From positions 1 through 64,000 of the forward strand of contig NZ_CACSJA010000016.1 in NCBI RefSeq assembly GCF_902706035.1: a stretch of DNA of 64,000 nucleotides, read 5' to 3'. How positions within the stretch are numbered: position 1 is the stretch's first letter; each line of letters begins with the position of its first letter. The position numbers were made by a program, and so were the translations under genes. Shown one piece after another: positions 26,997-41,722 of this stretch. Source of the DNA: Pantoea sp. 18069. GTDB taxonomy: Bacteria; Pseudomonadota; Gammaproteobacteria; Burkholderiales; Burkholderiaceae_C. Under the pieces are notes generated by a model. That model searched no databases, had not been told where the DNA came from, and worked only from the letters and a program-made list of their open reading frames with translations.

Positions 26997-27263
26997 TACG
27001 AACATTTCCTTCTCACGCTCCAGGCGACGATCCAGCAAAAATACTGCCATTGTGCCGTAACAAAAAGTACGACTGGCGAAGTTCCCGGCCCGGGTCCAGC
27101 TGCGAAATTCCCGATCCGTTAAACTGGACCATTGCCCGATTCCCTGTCGACCGCCTGACCGGGTAGGTATCCTGGCCTGATGCAGGCGCCGTCCATTGCC
27201 GCCGGATGCGCCTTTGCGGCGCGCCATCCGCTGCGGCCAAGCCCCCTTTGTGAGTGAGTCCCC

Positions 27264-28376
27264 ATGTCTTTTGCCCCCCTCCAAAACGACACTTTCCTGC
27301 GCGCCTGCCGCCGCCAGGCCACCGATTACACCCCGTTGTGGCTGATGCGCCAGGCGGGCCGCTACCTGCCCGAATACAAGGCCACGCGCACGCAGGCCGG
27401 CAGCTTCATGGGCCTGGCGACGAATGTGGACTACGCGACCGAAGTCACGCTGCAGCCGCTCGAGCGCTTCCCGCTCGATGCCGCGATCCTGTTCAGCGAC
27501 ATCCTGACCATTCCCGACGCCATGGGCCTGGGCCTGAGCTTCGAGGCCGGTGAAGGCCCGCGCTTTGCCAAGGTGGTGCGCGACGAGGCCGCCGTGGCCG
27601 AACTGGCCGTGCCCGACATGGACAAGCTCAGCTACGTGTTCAACGCCGTGACCTCGATCCGCCGTGCGCTCAACGGCCGCGTGCCGCTGATCGGCTTCTC
27701 GGGCAGCCCCTGGACGCTGGCCTGCTATATGGTCGAAGGCCAGGGGAGCAGCGACTACCGGCTGGTCAAGAGCCTGATGTATGCACGCCCCGACCTGATG
27801 CACCGCATCCTGAGCGTCAATGCCGACAGCGTCGCCGCCTACCTCAATGCGCAGATCGACGCCGGCGCGCAGGCGGTGATGATTTTCGACAGCTGGGGCG
27901 GCGTGCTCGCCGATGGCTGCTTCCAGGAATTCAGCCTGGCCTATACGCACCGCGTGCTGGCCCAGCTCAAGCGCACCGGCGTGGACGGCACCGACGTGCC
28001 GCGCATCGTCTTCACCAAGGGCGGCGGCATCTGGCTGCCTGAAATGAAGGACCTGGACTGCGAGGTCCTGGGCCTGGACTGGACGGCGCATCTGGGCAAG
28101 GCGCGCGCCATCGTCGGCGGCGACGTCGGCGGCCCGGGCAAGGCGCTGCAGGGCAATATCGACCCGAACGTGCTGTTCGCCCCGCCCGAGCAGGTCGCCG
28201 CCCAGGCACGCGCCGTGCTCGACAGCTTCGGCGCGCCGCATACCGACCGCAGCACCACCGGCCCCACGCATATCTTCAACCTGGGCCACGGCATCAGCCA
28301 GTTCACGCCGCCCGAACATGTGGCCGCGCTCGTCGAAACGGTGCACAGCCACTCGCGCGCGCTGCGCCAGCGCTGA
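27264..28376 (+). CDS. hemE: Uroporphyrinogen decarboxylase
   Basis: HemE decarboxylates the four acetate side chains of uroporphyrinogen III to give coproporphyrinogen III in haem synthesis. The 370-residue product has the N-terminal signature [19 protein letters not shown], the catalytic-aspartate loop [17 protein letters not shown], the second signature [19 protein letters not shown], and [21 protein letters not shown] C-terminal blocks. Length and motifs are fully standard. It is monocistronic here: gltS is divergent upstream and 707 gene-free bases lie between it and priA. Two hairpins directly follow the stop. Confidence 0.98.
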   Translation: MSFAPLQNDTFLRACRRQATDYTPLWLMRQAGRYLPEYKATRTQAGSFMGLATNVDYATEVTLQPLERFPLDAAILFSDILTIPDAMGLGLSFEAGEGPRFAKVVRDEAAVAELAVPDMDKLSYVFNAVTSIRRALNGRVPLIGFSGSPWTLACYMVEGQGSSDYRLVKSLMYARPDLMHRILSVNADSVAAYLNAQIDAGAQAVMIFDSWGGVLADGCFQEFSLAYTHRVLAQLKRTGVDGTDVPRIVFTKGGGIWLPEMKDLDCEVLGLDWTAHLGKARAIVGGDVGGPGKALQGNIDPNVLFAPPEQVAAQARAVLDSFGAPHTDRSTTGPTHIFNLGHGISQFTPPEHVAALVETVHSHSRALRQR

Positions 28377-28385
28377 CCGATTGCC

Positions 28386-28462
28386 GGTTCGCAGCGGCTG
28401 CGGCCTGCGAATCATTCCAGCCACGCAGCGCAGGCCAGGGTGAGCAAGCGCCCACCCTGGCC
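28386..28462 (+). terminator. Tandem hairpins after hemE
   Basis: The first stem joins GGTTCGCAG (28386-28394) to CTGCGAATC (28405-28413) with one G-T pair. The second joins GGCCAGGGTG (28433-28442) to CACCCTGGCC (28453-28462), a perfect 10-base stem with a 10-base loop. They lie 10-86 bases after the hemE stop and probably end its transcript, although neither is followed by a T-run. The first DnaA box begins 9 bases later. Confidence 0.55.
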
Positions 28463-28470
28463 CCTGTCAG

Positions 28471-29010
28471 TTATGCACAGCGATGGGGCAAGTTGGCATG
28501 CACGCTTACAGTGCGATGCCGGTCCAGAAAATGCGAGCAGCCTCCAGAAAAAACAACACAAGCTGTTGATTTGAAAGGGAATTTTTCCATGCACTCAGAA
28601 CTCTCCTACAGAGCCTGGCAAGAAGTGCCTGAATATGGCAGCTTTCTCCCTGGCGCTTGTGCACAAAGTTATCCACAGAAACTTCGGAAATTAGCAAATA
28701 AACTCTGAAATCAAGGACTTGCGGCTGGTTTCTCCGTTTTTTCTGCAAAACGCGCGGATTTTCTTGAAAAAAGTAGGGGGTTCCTGGCGCTTGACACCGA
28801 CCCGCGTTCCGACTTATGCACATCGGCGGGGGGTCGAAAATGCGGTCCAAGAGGCTGTCATGGCACCGTCACAGGTGTTGCAGCCCCCATGCAAGCTCTT
28901 GTTTTATAAAGAGAAGCCTCACGGGCCGCGAATCGGATAAACCGGCGCCCCACGCGCCAAAAGCCTTCGTGCCGGCACAAGCCCTGACAATTCCCACAAA
29001 GTTATCCACA
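28471..29010 (+). other. Cluster of four DnaA boxes with AT-rich DNA (hemE-priA gap)
   Basis: This gene-free region contains four exact matches to the DnaA-box consensus TTATNCACA, all on the plus strand: 28471-28479 and 28814-28822 (TTATGCACA), 28669-28677 and 29002-29010 (TTATCCACA). The last two lie in a perfect 20-base direct repeat, CACAAAGTTATCCACAGAAA, at 28662-28681 and 28995-29014. A near match, TTGTGCACA, is at 28658. The DNA between about 28530 and 28780 is unusually AT-rich for this chromosome (runs such as AAATTAGCAAATAAA and GTTTTTTCTGCAAAA). Such a layout is what replication origins and DnaA-binding regulatory regions have. No dnaA, dnaN, gyrB, gidA, parAB or rpmH is in the window. 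Confidence 0.7.
28791..28819 (+). promoter_or_regulatory. Possible sigma-70 promoter overlapping a DnaA box
   Basis: A perfect -35 hexamer TTGACA (28791-28796) is followed after 17 bases by TTATGC (28814-28819), a weak -10 that is also the first part of the DnaA box at 28814-28822. If used it would fire toward priA and be blocked by DnaA. A second weak candidate closer to priA is TTGCAG (28878-28883) with an AT-rich TTTTATAAA at 28902-28910. Both are by-eye assignments. Confidence 0.35.
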
Positions 29011-29083
29011 GAAAATCGGCAAAAAGCCGGGAATCCCCCGATTTCCTACCCGAGCGCCTTCTGCATCCCTTTTACCCGCCGCC

Positions 29084-32507
<3,424 letters not shown>

Positions 32508-32516
32508 CCTCCCTCA

Positions 32517-32895
32517 ACCACCGTTGGTACCCCGTTCGTCCTGAGCAAGGTAAGCGAGGCCAAGCCTCGCAATGCGTTGACAAGAAACAGCGGGGCTTGA
32601 GGGCAGGCCGTTCATGGTGCGACGGGCGCGCCGAGCGAGGCTCACCACGAACGGTTTTCCCCGCTCGCCCTGAGCTTGTCGAAGGGTCGGTATTTTAATC
32701 GAGTGCTTTCTAAGTCGTTGATTTATTTGACAAAAAAAGCCGTTTCTTGAGAGCCTGTCGAAGGATGAACGCAGGGCACTGATGCTACAGCTATGGTTTT
32801 TGCTGCACGCCCTGAAACGCCCTTCGACGGGGCCGCCGAGGCGGGCTCAGGGCGAACGGCATTTATTTGCTTGAGGGCCCGAACAGATTGTTCGC
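32517..32895. repeat. Intergenic repeat family, copy A (inverted relative to B)
   Basis: No gene lies in this 390-base gap between the convergent asparaginase and AEC genes. Bases 32517-32785 match the reverse complement of about 47195-47460 nearly throughout, including CTTTCTAAGTCGTTGATTTA and the outer motif CCTGAGCTTGTCGAAGGGT. Copy A lacks about 35 bases present in B. An imperfect hairpin is formed by CCGTTCATGGTG (32608-32619) and CACCACGAACGG (32643-32654). A further palindromic unit (CCCTTCGACGGGGCC ... GGCTCAGGGCGAACGG) closes it near 32860. Confidence 0.75.
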
Positions 32896-32897
32896 TC

Positions 32898-33848
32898 TTA
32901 CCCCCCCGTCATCAGCGCCACGGCGCCCGAAAACGTCAGAAACGCCAGCGCCGTGCTGACCAGGATGATGCGTGCCACGCGCCCGCCGTGGGCGCCGAAG
33001 CGTTCGGTCAGCAGCGCGACATTGCTGGCGCTGGGCAGGGCCGACAGCAACACCAGCACGACCAGCGCCTGCTCGGACAGCGACACGCCCAGCGCGATGG
33101 CCGCGCGGCCGGCAAGCCAGACCAGCAACGGGTGTGCAATCAGCTTGGCCAGCGCCACGGGCACATAGTCGCGCAGCGGCACGCGCTCGCTGGCATTCAT
33201 CTGCGAGCGCGCGAGCACCGCGCCTATGGTGAACAGCGCCACGGGCGGGGCGGCGTCGCCGAGCATGGCCAGCGTCTGCTCGACGGGCGCGGGCAGCGTC
33301 CATTGGGCCCACGAGGCCAGCGCGCCCAGCGCGATCGCCCAGGGCATGGGGTTGGCGGCCATGCCCTTGAACGCATTGCGCAGCGCCACGCCCGCGCCGC
33401 CGGCCATGCCCAGGCGCGACAGCGCAATGCACAGCGAGGTGGTGACCAGCATGTCGAGCGCCATGGTCAGTATCACCGGGCCCGCGCTGTGTGCGCCGAG
33501 CAAGGCCACGAGCAGCGGCACGCCCATGAAGCCGGTATTGGGAAAGGCCGCGACCAGCGCACCGAAAGCCGCGTCGTTCCAGCCCAGGCGCCGGCGCGTG
33601 AGCGCGACCACCGCGCCGACCATGACCAGACCGCTGGCCAGATAGACGCCGGCCACGGCCGGGTCCAGCAGTTGCGCGATCGGCGTGCGCGCGCCGAAGC
33701 GGTAAAGCATGCAGGGCAGCGCGAAATACAGCACGAAGCTGTTGAGGCCGCCGATCGCCGACAGCGGCAGGATGCCACGCCGGGTGGCAACAAAGCCACA
33801 GAGCACAAGCGCGAAGAACGGGGCAGTAACCAGCAGAACGGACAGCAT
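32898..33848 (-). CDS. AEC-family transporter (auxin efflux carrier fold)
   Basis: The 316-residue inner-membrane protein matches the AEC family, bacterial members of which move malonate, malate or other organic acids. About ten hydrophobic segments are present in two five-helix halves. Family blocks are NSFVLYFALPCMLYRFGA, AAFPNTGFMGVPLLVALLG and VLLSALPSASNVALLTERFG. The ATG at 33848 is chosen because it begins the first membrane helix (MLSVLLVTAPFFALVLCGF); the upstream in-frame extension of 44 residues is polar and not family-like. Monocistronic, divergent from rep. Confidence 0.87.
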   Translation of the reverse strand: MLSVLLVTAPFFALVLCGFVATRRGILPLSAIGGLNSFVLYFALPCMLYRFGARTPIAQLLDPAVAGVYLASGLVMVGAVVALTRRRLGWNDAAFGALVAAFPNTGFMGVPLLVALLGAHSAGPVILTMALDMLVTTSLCIALSRLGMAGGAGVALRNAFKGMAANPMPWAIALGALASWAQWTLPAPVEQTLAMLGDAAPPVALFTIGAVLARSQMNASERVPLRDYVPVALAKLIAHPLLVWLAGRAAIALGVSLSEQALVVLVLLSALPSASNVALLTERFGAHGGRVARIILVSTALAFLTFSGAVALMTGG

Positions 33849-34083
33849 GGCGGCGGGCAGGGAAGGAAGAAAGCGGTCTGGAAGCTGCGGCGCACGCGCC
33901 CAGGCACAGAGTTTGGCACGAAGTGTTACGCCTGTGACATACCCATCCGTCTCCCGGGCATGCTGCAGTGCAACACCCATCCAGGCGTCGGGCCAGTATC
34001 ATGCGTCTAGCCTCGCGTAGCGCACGCGCCGGCCTGCCGCATCCATTCCCACTGTCCCCTTTCACCTGCCCCTCTGCCTACCT

Positions 34084-36150
<2,067 letters not shown>

Positions 36151-36161
36151 TTCAGACTGTC

Positions 36162-36617
36162 ATGCCTCTGCCCCTCTCCCCTTTCCTGCGCTGCAGCGCG
36201 GCGGCCGCCCTGCTGTGGCTTGCCGGCAGCGCCTTCGCCCAGACAACGCCCTGCATGGCCGCCACCGACGCCAGCCACCAGACCCTGCTGGGCCACTGGA
36301 ACGCAGAATTCACGCCGGCGGCTGGCGCGCCGCCGATACCGTTCACCTCGGCCCGTCTCGAGCTCACGCCCCACCCCGAACTCGCGGCCAGCGTGCGCGG
36401 CCGGCTCCAGCGCGCGGGCAGCGAAGCGCTGCTCGCCGGCGATGTCGACCAGGGCGATTTCACGCTCGAGGAATCGGTCAACGGCACGAATATCAGCGCG
36501 ACCTGGATTGGCCAGGTCGTCTCGGACAGTTGCGGCAAGGAAATTCGCGGAACATGGACTCAGGAAAACCCTCCACTCGCCCTTTCATTCGTGCTGCGCA
36601 AGCAGCCCGGCGAATGA
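36162..36617 (+). CDS. Secreted hypothetical protein coupled to pldA
   Basis: A 151-residue protein with a clear Sec signal peptide (about 25 residues, ending SAFA before QTTPC). The mature part has two cysteines (C30 region and VSDSCGKEIRG) that could form a disulfide, and alternating hydrophobic residues that suggest a small beta-barrel or beta-sandwich (LLGHWNAEFTPAAGAPPIPF, EIRGTWTQENPPLALSFVLR). I do not recognise the family. The stop overlaps the pldA start in ATGA, which points to coupled translation and perhaps a joint role in the envelope. Confidence 0.7.
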   Translation: MPLPLSPFLRCSAAAALLWLAGSAFAQTTPCMAATDASHQTLLGHWNAEFTPAAGAPPIPFTSARLELTPHPELAASVRGRLQRAGSEALLAGDVDQGDFTLEESVNGTNISATWIGQVVSDSCGKEIRGTWTQENPPLALSFVLRKQPGE

Positions 36618-37801
36618 ATGCGTTGACCGTGCTGAACGCGCGCACGCTTGCCACCCTTGCCGCGTGCGGCCTGCTGTCGCTGCCGGCCCTGGCCGCGGGC
36701 ACCAGCGCCCCTATCGGCAGCACGCCGGCCGACGCCTGGCGGCTGTGCACCGCGGCCGCCAATGGCGCCGAGCGCCTGGCCTGCTTCGATGAATGGGCCA
36801 ACAATCAGCCCTGGCAGGCGCCGGCAGCCAGCGCCCAGGCCGAGGCCGCACAGCCCCCCCTGCCTGTGCCCGCGCCCATCGTCGCAACGTCGGCCGCGCC
36901 GCTGACGGCCGACCCCATGCCGGCCGACCCCGTGGTGCGCGGCTGCAACGACGCCAGGTACAGCGCCATGACCCGCTTCTGGGAGCTGACCGAAGGCACG
37001 GACTGCGGCACCTTCGCCGTGCGCGGCTACCGGCCGATGTCGGTCTCGGTGGTCTCGGGCAGCAATGTCAACCGCCTGCCCTCGTCGCCCTCGCCCGACC
37101 ACCAGAGCACGACGGCAACCGACTACCGCCACACCGAAACCCGGCTCAATATCTCGGTACGCACCAAGCTCGCCAAGGGCCTGCTCGCGCACACGCCCGA
37201 ACGCAAGGATTCGCTGTGGTTCGGCTATACCCAGCAGTCGTACTGGCAGGTGTTCAGCCCGGACCTGTCGCGGCCGTTTCGCACCACCGACCATGAGCCC
37301 GAACTGATCTACGTCTACCCGCTGTCGCTGGCGCTGCCCGCCGGCTGGAACTGGGCCTATGCGGGTGCGGGCCTGGTGCACCAGTCCAATGGCCAGAGCC
37401 TGCCCCTGTCGCGCAGCTGGAACCGCTGGTACCTGATGACCGGCCTGGAAAAAGGCAATGATTTCGCGCTCACGAGCCGCATCTGGAAGCGCGTGAAAGA
37501 AGGCGCGCTCAACGACGACAACCCCGACATCAGCAACTACCTGGGCCGCGCCGAACTCACCGCCACCTGGAACCCGAACCGCATCCACACGCTGAGCGCC
37601 ACGGTGCGCAGCTCGCTGGGCGCGACGCCGCGCGGCGCCGTGCGGCTCGAATGGCTGCGCACGCTGGGCGACGGCATAGGCGGCGGACGCAGCAATCTGC
37701 GCCTGCACACGCAGCTGTTCTCGGGGTATGGTGACAGCCTGATCGACTACAACCACAAACGCACGGTATTCAGCGTAGGCTTCAGCCTGCTTGACTTTTA
37801 A
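36614..37801 (+). CDS. pldA: Outer-membrane phospholipase A
   Basis: PldA is an outer-membrane beta-barrel lipase that degrades phospholipids misplaced in the outer leaflet. The 395-residue product has a signal peptide (ends ALA, about residue 27) and the active-site segment GAGLVHQSNGQSLPLSRSWN with His256, Ser258 and Asn270, spaced exactly as in the Escherichia coli enzyme (H142, S144, N156). Barrel strands end with aromatic residues and the last residue is Phe, as needed for BAM insertion. Unusual is an N-terminal extension before the barrel (about residues 28-110) with CTAAANGAERLACFDEW and an Ala/Pro linker. Translation is coupled to the secreted protein upstream. Confidence 0.95.
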   Translation: MNALTVLNARTLATLAACGLLSLPALAAGTSAPIGSTPADAWRLCTAAANGAERLACFDEWANNQPWQAPAASAQAEAAQPPLPVPAPIVATSAAPLTADPMPADPVVRGCNDARYSAMTRFWELTEGTDCGTFAVRGYRPMSVSVVSGSNVNRLPSSPSPDHQSTTATDYRHTETRLNISVRTKLAKGLLAHTPERKDSLWFGYTQQSYWQVFSPDLSRPFRTTDHEPELIYVYPLSLALPAGWNWAYAGAGLVHQSNGQSLPLSRSWNRWYLMTGLEKGNDFALTSRIWKRVKEGALNDDNPDISNYLGRAELTATWNPNRIHTLSATVRSSLGATPRGAVRLEWLRTLGDGIGGGRSNLRLHTQLFSGYGDSLIDYNHKRTVFSVGFSLLDF

Positions 37802-37812
37802 AGCACCCCCTG

Positions 37813-37843
37813 AGCCGCTTACGCGGCTTCCCCCATGCTGGGG
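37813..37843 (+). terminator. Double hairpin after pldA
   Basis: AGCCGC (37813-37818) pairs with GCGGCT (37823-37828) over TTAC, and directly after it CCCCA (37831-37835) pairs with TGGGG (37839-37843). It begins 12 bases after the pldA stop. The flanking CCCCC ends make it look like a common Comamonadaceae 3'-end palindrome. The remaining 130 bases to the next gene hold no further feature I can name. Confidence 0.5.
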
Positions 37844-37979
37844 CATGCCAGTGCCAGAGGCCGCGGACGACTCAAGTACCATGGAGTGCTCCCCGCAGAG
37901 AACAGCCCGACTTTCGCACCGCTTACCCGACTTTGCCTGGACCGCAAGACCGCGCAAAATGGGGCTTGAAGGAGGATCG

Positions 37980-38372
37980 ATGGAACAGCAATACCAGCTC
38001 AAGGCCGGCCACTACTACCTGTACGACATGCGCGATACGCCCAGCGCAGTCACGGGTGAGCGCCGCTTTCGGCTCAGAACGGAAACCGTGGCCATCGCCT
38101 TCGACCTGCACACCGGCGAAGTCCACCAGCACGGCACGCCCACGCGCATCCATTCCTGGGCGCTGACCGCACGCCGGCGCCTGCGCGCCGCCGGGGCCTG
38201 GGACTCGGCCGACGACATCGTGGTCGTCTCCGGCCCGCTGCCCGTCGATGAAATCAACAACTGCCTGCGCATACGCGGCTATTGCCGGCGCATGTTCCAG
38301 CGGCTGGCAAGCCTGCCGCATGGCAAGTGGCAGGCCAACAAGACGGCTTCAAGCCAGTCTCGCCGGGCCTGA
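37980..38372 (+). CDS. Conserved-looking hypothetical protein
   Basis: A 130-residue soluble protein without signal peptide or membrane segment that I do not recognise. The start is fixed by a near-perfect ribosome site, AAGGAGGATCG directly before ATG at 37980; an in-frame upstream extension has no such support. Sequence features are QLKAGHYYLYDMRDTP, HSWALTARRRLRAAGAWDSA and a basic C-terminal end (RRMFQRLASLPHGKWQANKT). It ends 31 bases before the convergent universal stress protein gene, with a shared hairpin between them. Confidence 0.65.
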   Translation: MEQQYQLKAGHYYLYDMRDTPSAVTGERRFRLRTETVAIAFDLHTGEVHQHGTPTRIHSWALTARRRLRAAGAWDSADDIVVVSGPLPVDEINNCLRIRGYCRRMFQRLASLPHGKWQANKTASSQSRRA

Positions 38373-38374
38373 GG

Positions 38375-38394
38375 GCGAGGCGCAAGCGCCTCGC
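38375..38394. terminator. Bidirectional terminator hairpin
   Basis: A perfect 9-base inverted repeat with an AA centre (GCGAGGCGCAAGCGCCTCGC) fills the 31-base gap between two convergent genes, 3 bases after one stop and 9 bases before the other. It can serve both transcripts. No T-run on either side. Confidence 0.65.
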
Positions 38395-38403
38395 GAGGAT
38401 GCC

Positions 38404-40145
<1,742 letters not shown>

Positions 40146-40154
40146 GTCCCTGAA

Positions 40155-40183
40155 GCGGGCCGCGCCCGGCGCGCGCGGCCCGC
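40155..40183 (+). terminator. Terminator hairpin of tgt
   Basis: GCGGGCCGCGC (40155-40165) is the exact reverse complement of GCGCGGCCCGC (40173-40183), an 11-base GC stem with a 7-base loop, 9 bases after the tgt stop. It lacks a T-run but is the most stable hairpin seen in the window. Confidence 0.65.
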
Positions 40184-40196
40184 CATCTGACAAGAA

Positions 40197-40229
40197 TTGA
40201 CAAAGGCACAGGGCAGTGCCCGCTATATT
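40197..40229 (+). promoter_or_regulatory. Candidate promoter of the diguanylate cyclase gene
   Basis: A perfect -35 TTGACA (40197-40202) and a -10 TATATT (40224-40229) are separated by 21 bases, longer than the normal 17. Between them is the perfect palindrome GGGCAGTGCCC (40211-40221), a likely regulator site. Long spacers like this often need an activator that bends the DNA. The start codon follows 30 bases after the -10, so the leader is short. Confidence 0.45.
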
Positions 40230-40258
40230 GCCTGGGCCCACGGTTCCTCGCCCCATAC

Positions 40259-41722
40259 ATGCCCTTGCCCCCTTTCGTCCCTGCCTCGCGCAACGCCTCG
40301 CTTCTCGCGCTCGCCCCGATGGCGGGCATCATGGGCCTGGGACTGAGCCTGTTCCTCGCCTGCCTGGCCGGCATCCTGAGCCGGCCGACCGGTTTTCTGG
40401 CCTCGTTCTGGCCGGCGAATGCCATGTTGCTGGGCATGCTGCTGCGCTGGCCCTCGCTCGCGCGCAAGACTTCCTGGCTGGTGGCCCTGGTGGCTCTCGT
40501 GCTGGCCGACCTGCTCACCGGCAGCAGCCTGCTGGCCGCCGTCTGGCTCTCGGCGGCGAACCTCTGCGGCGTGGCCTGCGGCTGGTGGTTCCTGCGCCGT
40601 CTCGACGCACCTCGGCTGTACCTGCGGCGCCAGACTTCGGTGCTGTATCTGCTTGTGGGCTGCACCCTCGCGGCCGCGGGATCGGCCCTGGTCGGCGCCG
40701 GTACCGGCCCTGTGCTGTTCCAGGCAAGCTGGCCCCAGACCGCGATGATGTGGTTCAGCACCGAGCTGATGAACTTCATGCTGATCCTGCCGCTGATCCT
40801 CAGCACCCCGACCTGCAGCCCGAGCCGCTGGTTTGCGCGGATCAGGTCGCGCGCTTCGCTGCCGCTGGCACTGCCCTTGCTGTCCGTGATCGCGACCGAG
40901 TACGCGGCCATCGCGCTCGGCGGCCCGGGCGCACTGGCCTTCACCGTGCCCTCGCTGCTGTGGTGCGCGCTGGCCTACAGCCTGTTCACCACCACCTTGC
41001 TGAGCCTGCTGGTCTGCACCTGGAAGATCGCCACCATGTCCGTGGGCGTCATGAACTTCACGCCCGAGGGGCTCGATCTCGCAGTGTCGCTGCGGCTGGG
41101 CCTGACGCTGCTGTCCATGGGGCCGCTGGCCGTGGCCTGCTCGCAGATTGCGCGCACCGAGTTGCTGCGCCAGCTCGACCGGGCGGTGAGCCACGACTCG
41201 CTGACCGACGTGCTCGCGCGTGGCGCTTTTCTGAGCCAGGGCCAGCGCCTGCTCGAACGCCTGCAGTACCCGGCCCAGCCCGCGGCCGTGCTGATGCTGG
41301 ACCTCGACCACTTCAAGCAGGTCAACGACCGCCATGGCCATGCGGCAGGCGACGCCCTGCTCCACGCCTTCGCCCGGACCGTGGGCCAGGTGCTGCGCAC
41401 CCAGGACCTGCTCGGGCGCGTGGGGGGCGAAGAATTCGCCGTGCTGCTGCCGGGCGTGCGCGCGGCTGCGGCCCAGCAGATTGCCGCACGCATCTGCGCC
41501 GCGGTGCGCGCGCAGCGGCTGGCGCTGCCGCAGGGCCCGGTGCTGCAGGTCACGGTAAGCATAGGCGTGGCCTTGACCGATGGCAGGCCGCAAACGCTGG
41601 CGCAGTTGCTGCAGCGCGCCGATGTCGCGCTCTACCAGGCCAAGGCCGCCGGCCGCGACGGCTGGAAGCTCAGCCCCACCGGTGCTGAAAGCGCCGCGCT
41701 AGTCGAGAACCTGGCTATCTGA
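40259..41722 (+). CDS. Membrane diguanylate cyclase (MASE1-like sensor + GGDEF)
   Basis: The 487-residue protein has an N-terminal membrane sensor with about eight hydrophobic segments (residues 15-300), which resembles MASE1, followed by a GGDEF domain. The active-site loop is GRVGGEEFAVLLPG (GGEEF at 389-393). A product-inhibition I-site RTQD (380-383) lies exactly five residues before it. DLDHFKQVNDRHGHAAGDAL is the metal/substrate region. It should make c-di-GMP and be inhibited by it. Its last 24 bases overlap the 3' end of the convergent zinc-ribbon gene. The HDOD and flagellar genes elsewhere in the window fit a lifestyle with c-di-GMP control. Confidence 0.9.
   Translation: MPLPPFVPASRNASLLALAPMAGIMGLGLSLFLACLAGILSRPTGFLASFWPANAMLLGMLLRWPSLARKTSWLVALVALVLADLLTGSSLLAAVWLSAANLCGVACGWWFLRRLDAPRLYLRRQTSVLYLLVGCTLAAAGSALVGAGTGPVLFQASWPQTAMMWFSTELMNFMLILPLILSTPTCSPSRWFARIRSRASLPLALPLLSVIATEYAAIALGGPGALAFTVPSLLWCALAYSLFTTTLLSLLVCTWKIATMSVGVMNFTPEGLDLAVSLRLGLTLLSMGPLAVACSQIARTELLRQLDRAVSHDSLTDVLARGAFLSQGQRLLERLQYPAQPAAVLMLDLDHFKQVNDRHGHAAGDALLHAFARTVGQVLRTQDLLGRVGGEEFAVLLPGVRAAAAQQIAARICAAVRAQRLALPQGPVLQVTVSIGVALTDGRPQTLAQLLQRADVALYQAKAAGRDGWKLSPTGAESAALVENLAI

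Noticed and set aside
26997..28424. Minus-strand extension of gltS through hemE
   Set aside because: hemE is certain on the other strand, and the extension is not membrane-like; GltS has normal length without it.
28511..28850. Short open frames in the hemE-priA gap
   Set aside because: No ribosome sites or family-like sequence, and they overlap the DnaA boxes and AT-rich tracts.
28377..29083. Calling the hemE-priA region the chromosomal origin outright
   Set aside because: The boxes are clear, but no usual origin genes are in the window and skew cannot be computed by eye; kept as a candidate only.
32508..32897. Repeat copy A as an insertion sequence
   Set aside because: No transposase frame and no clean terminal repeats with target duplication were seen.
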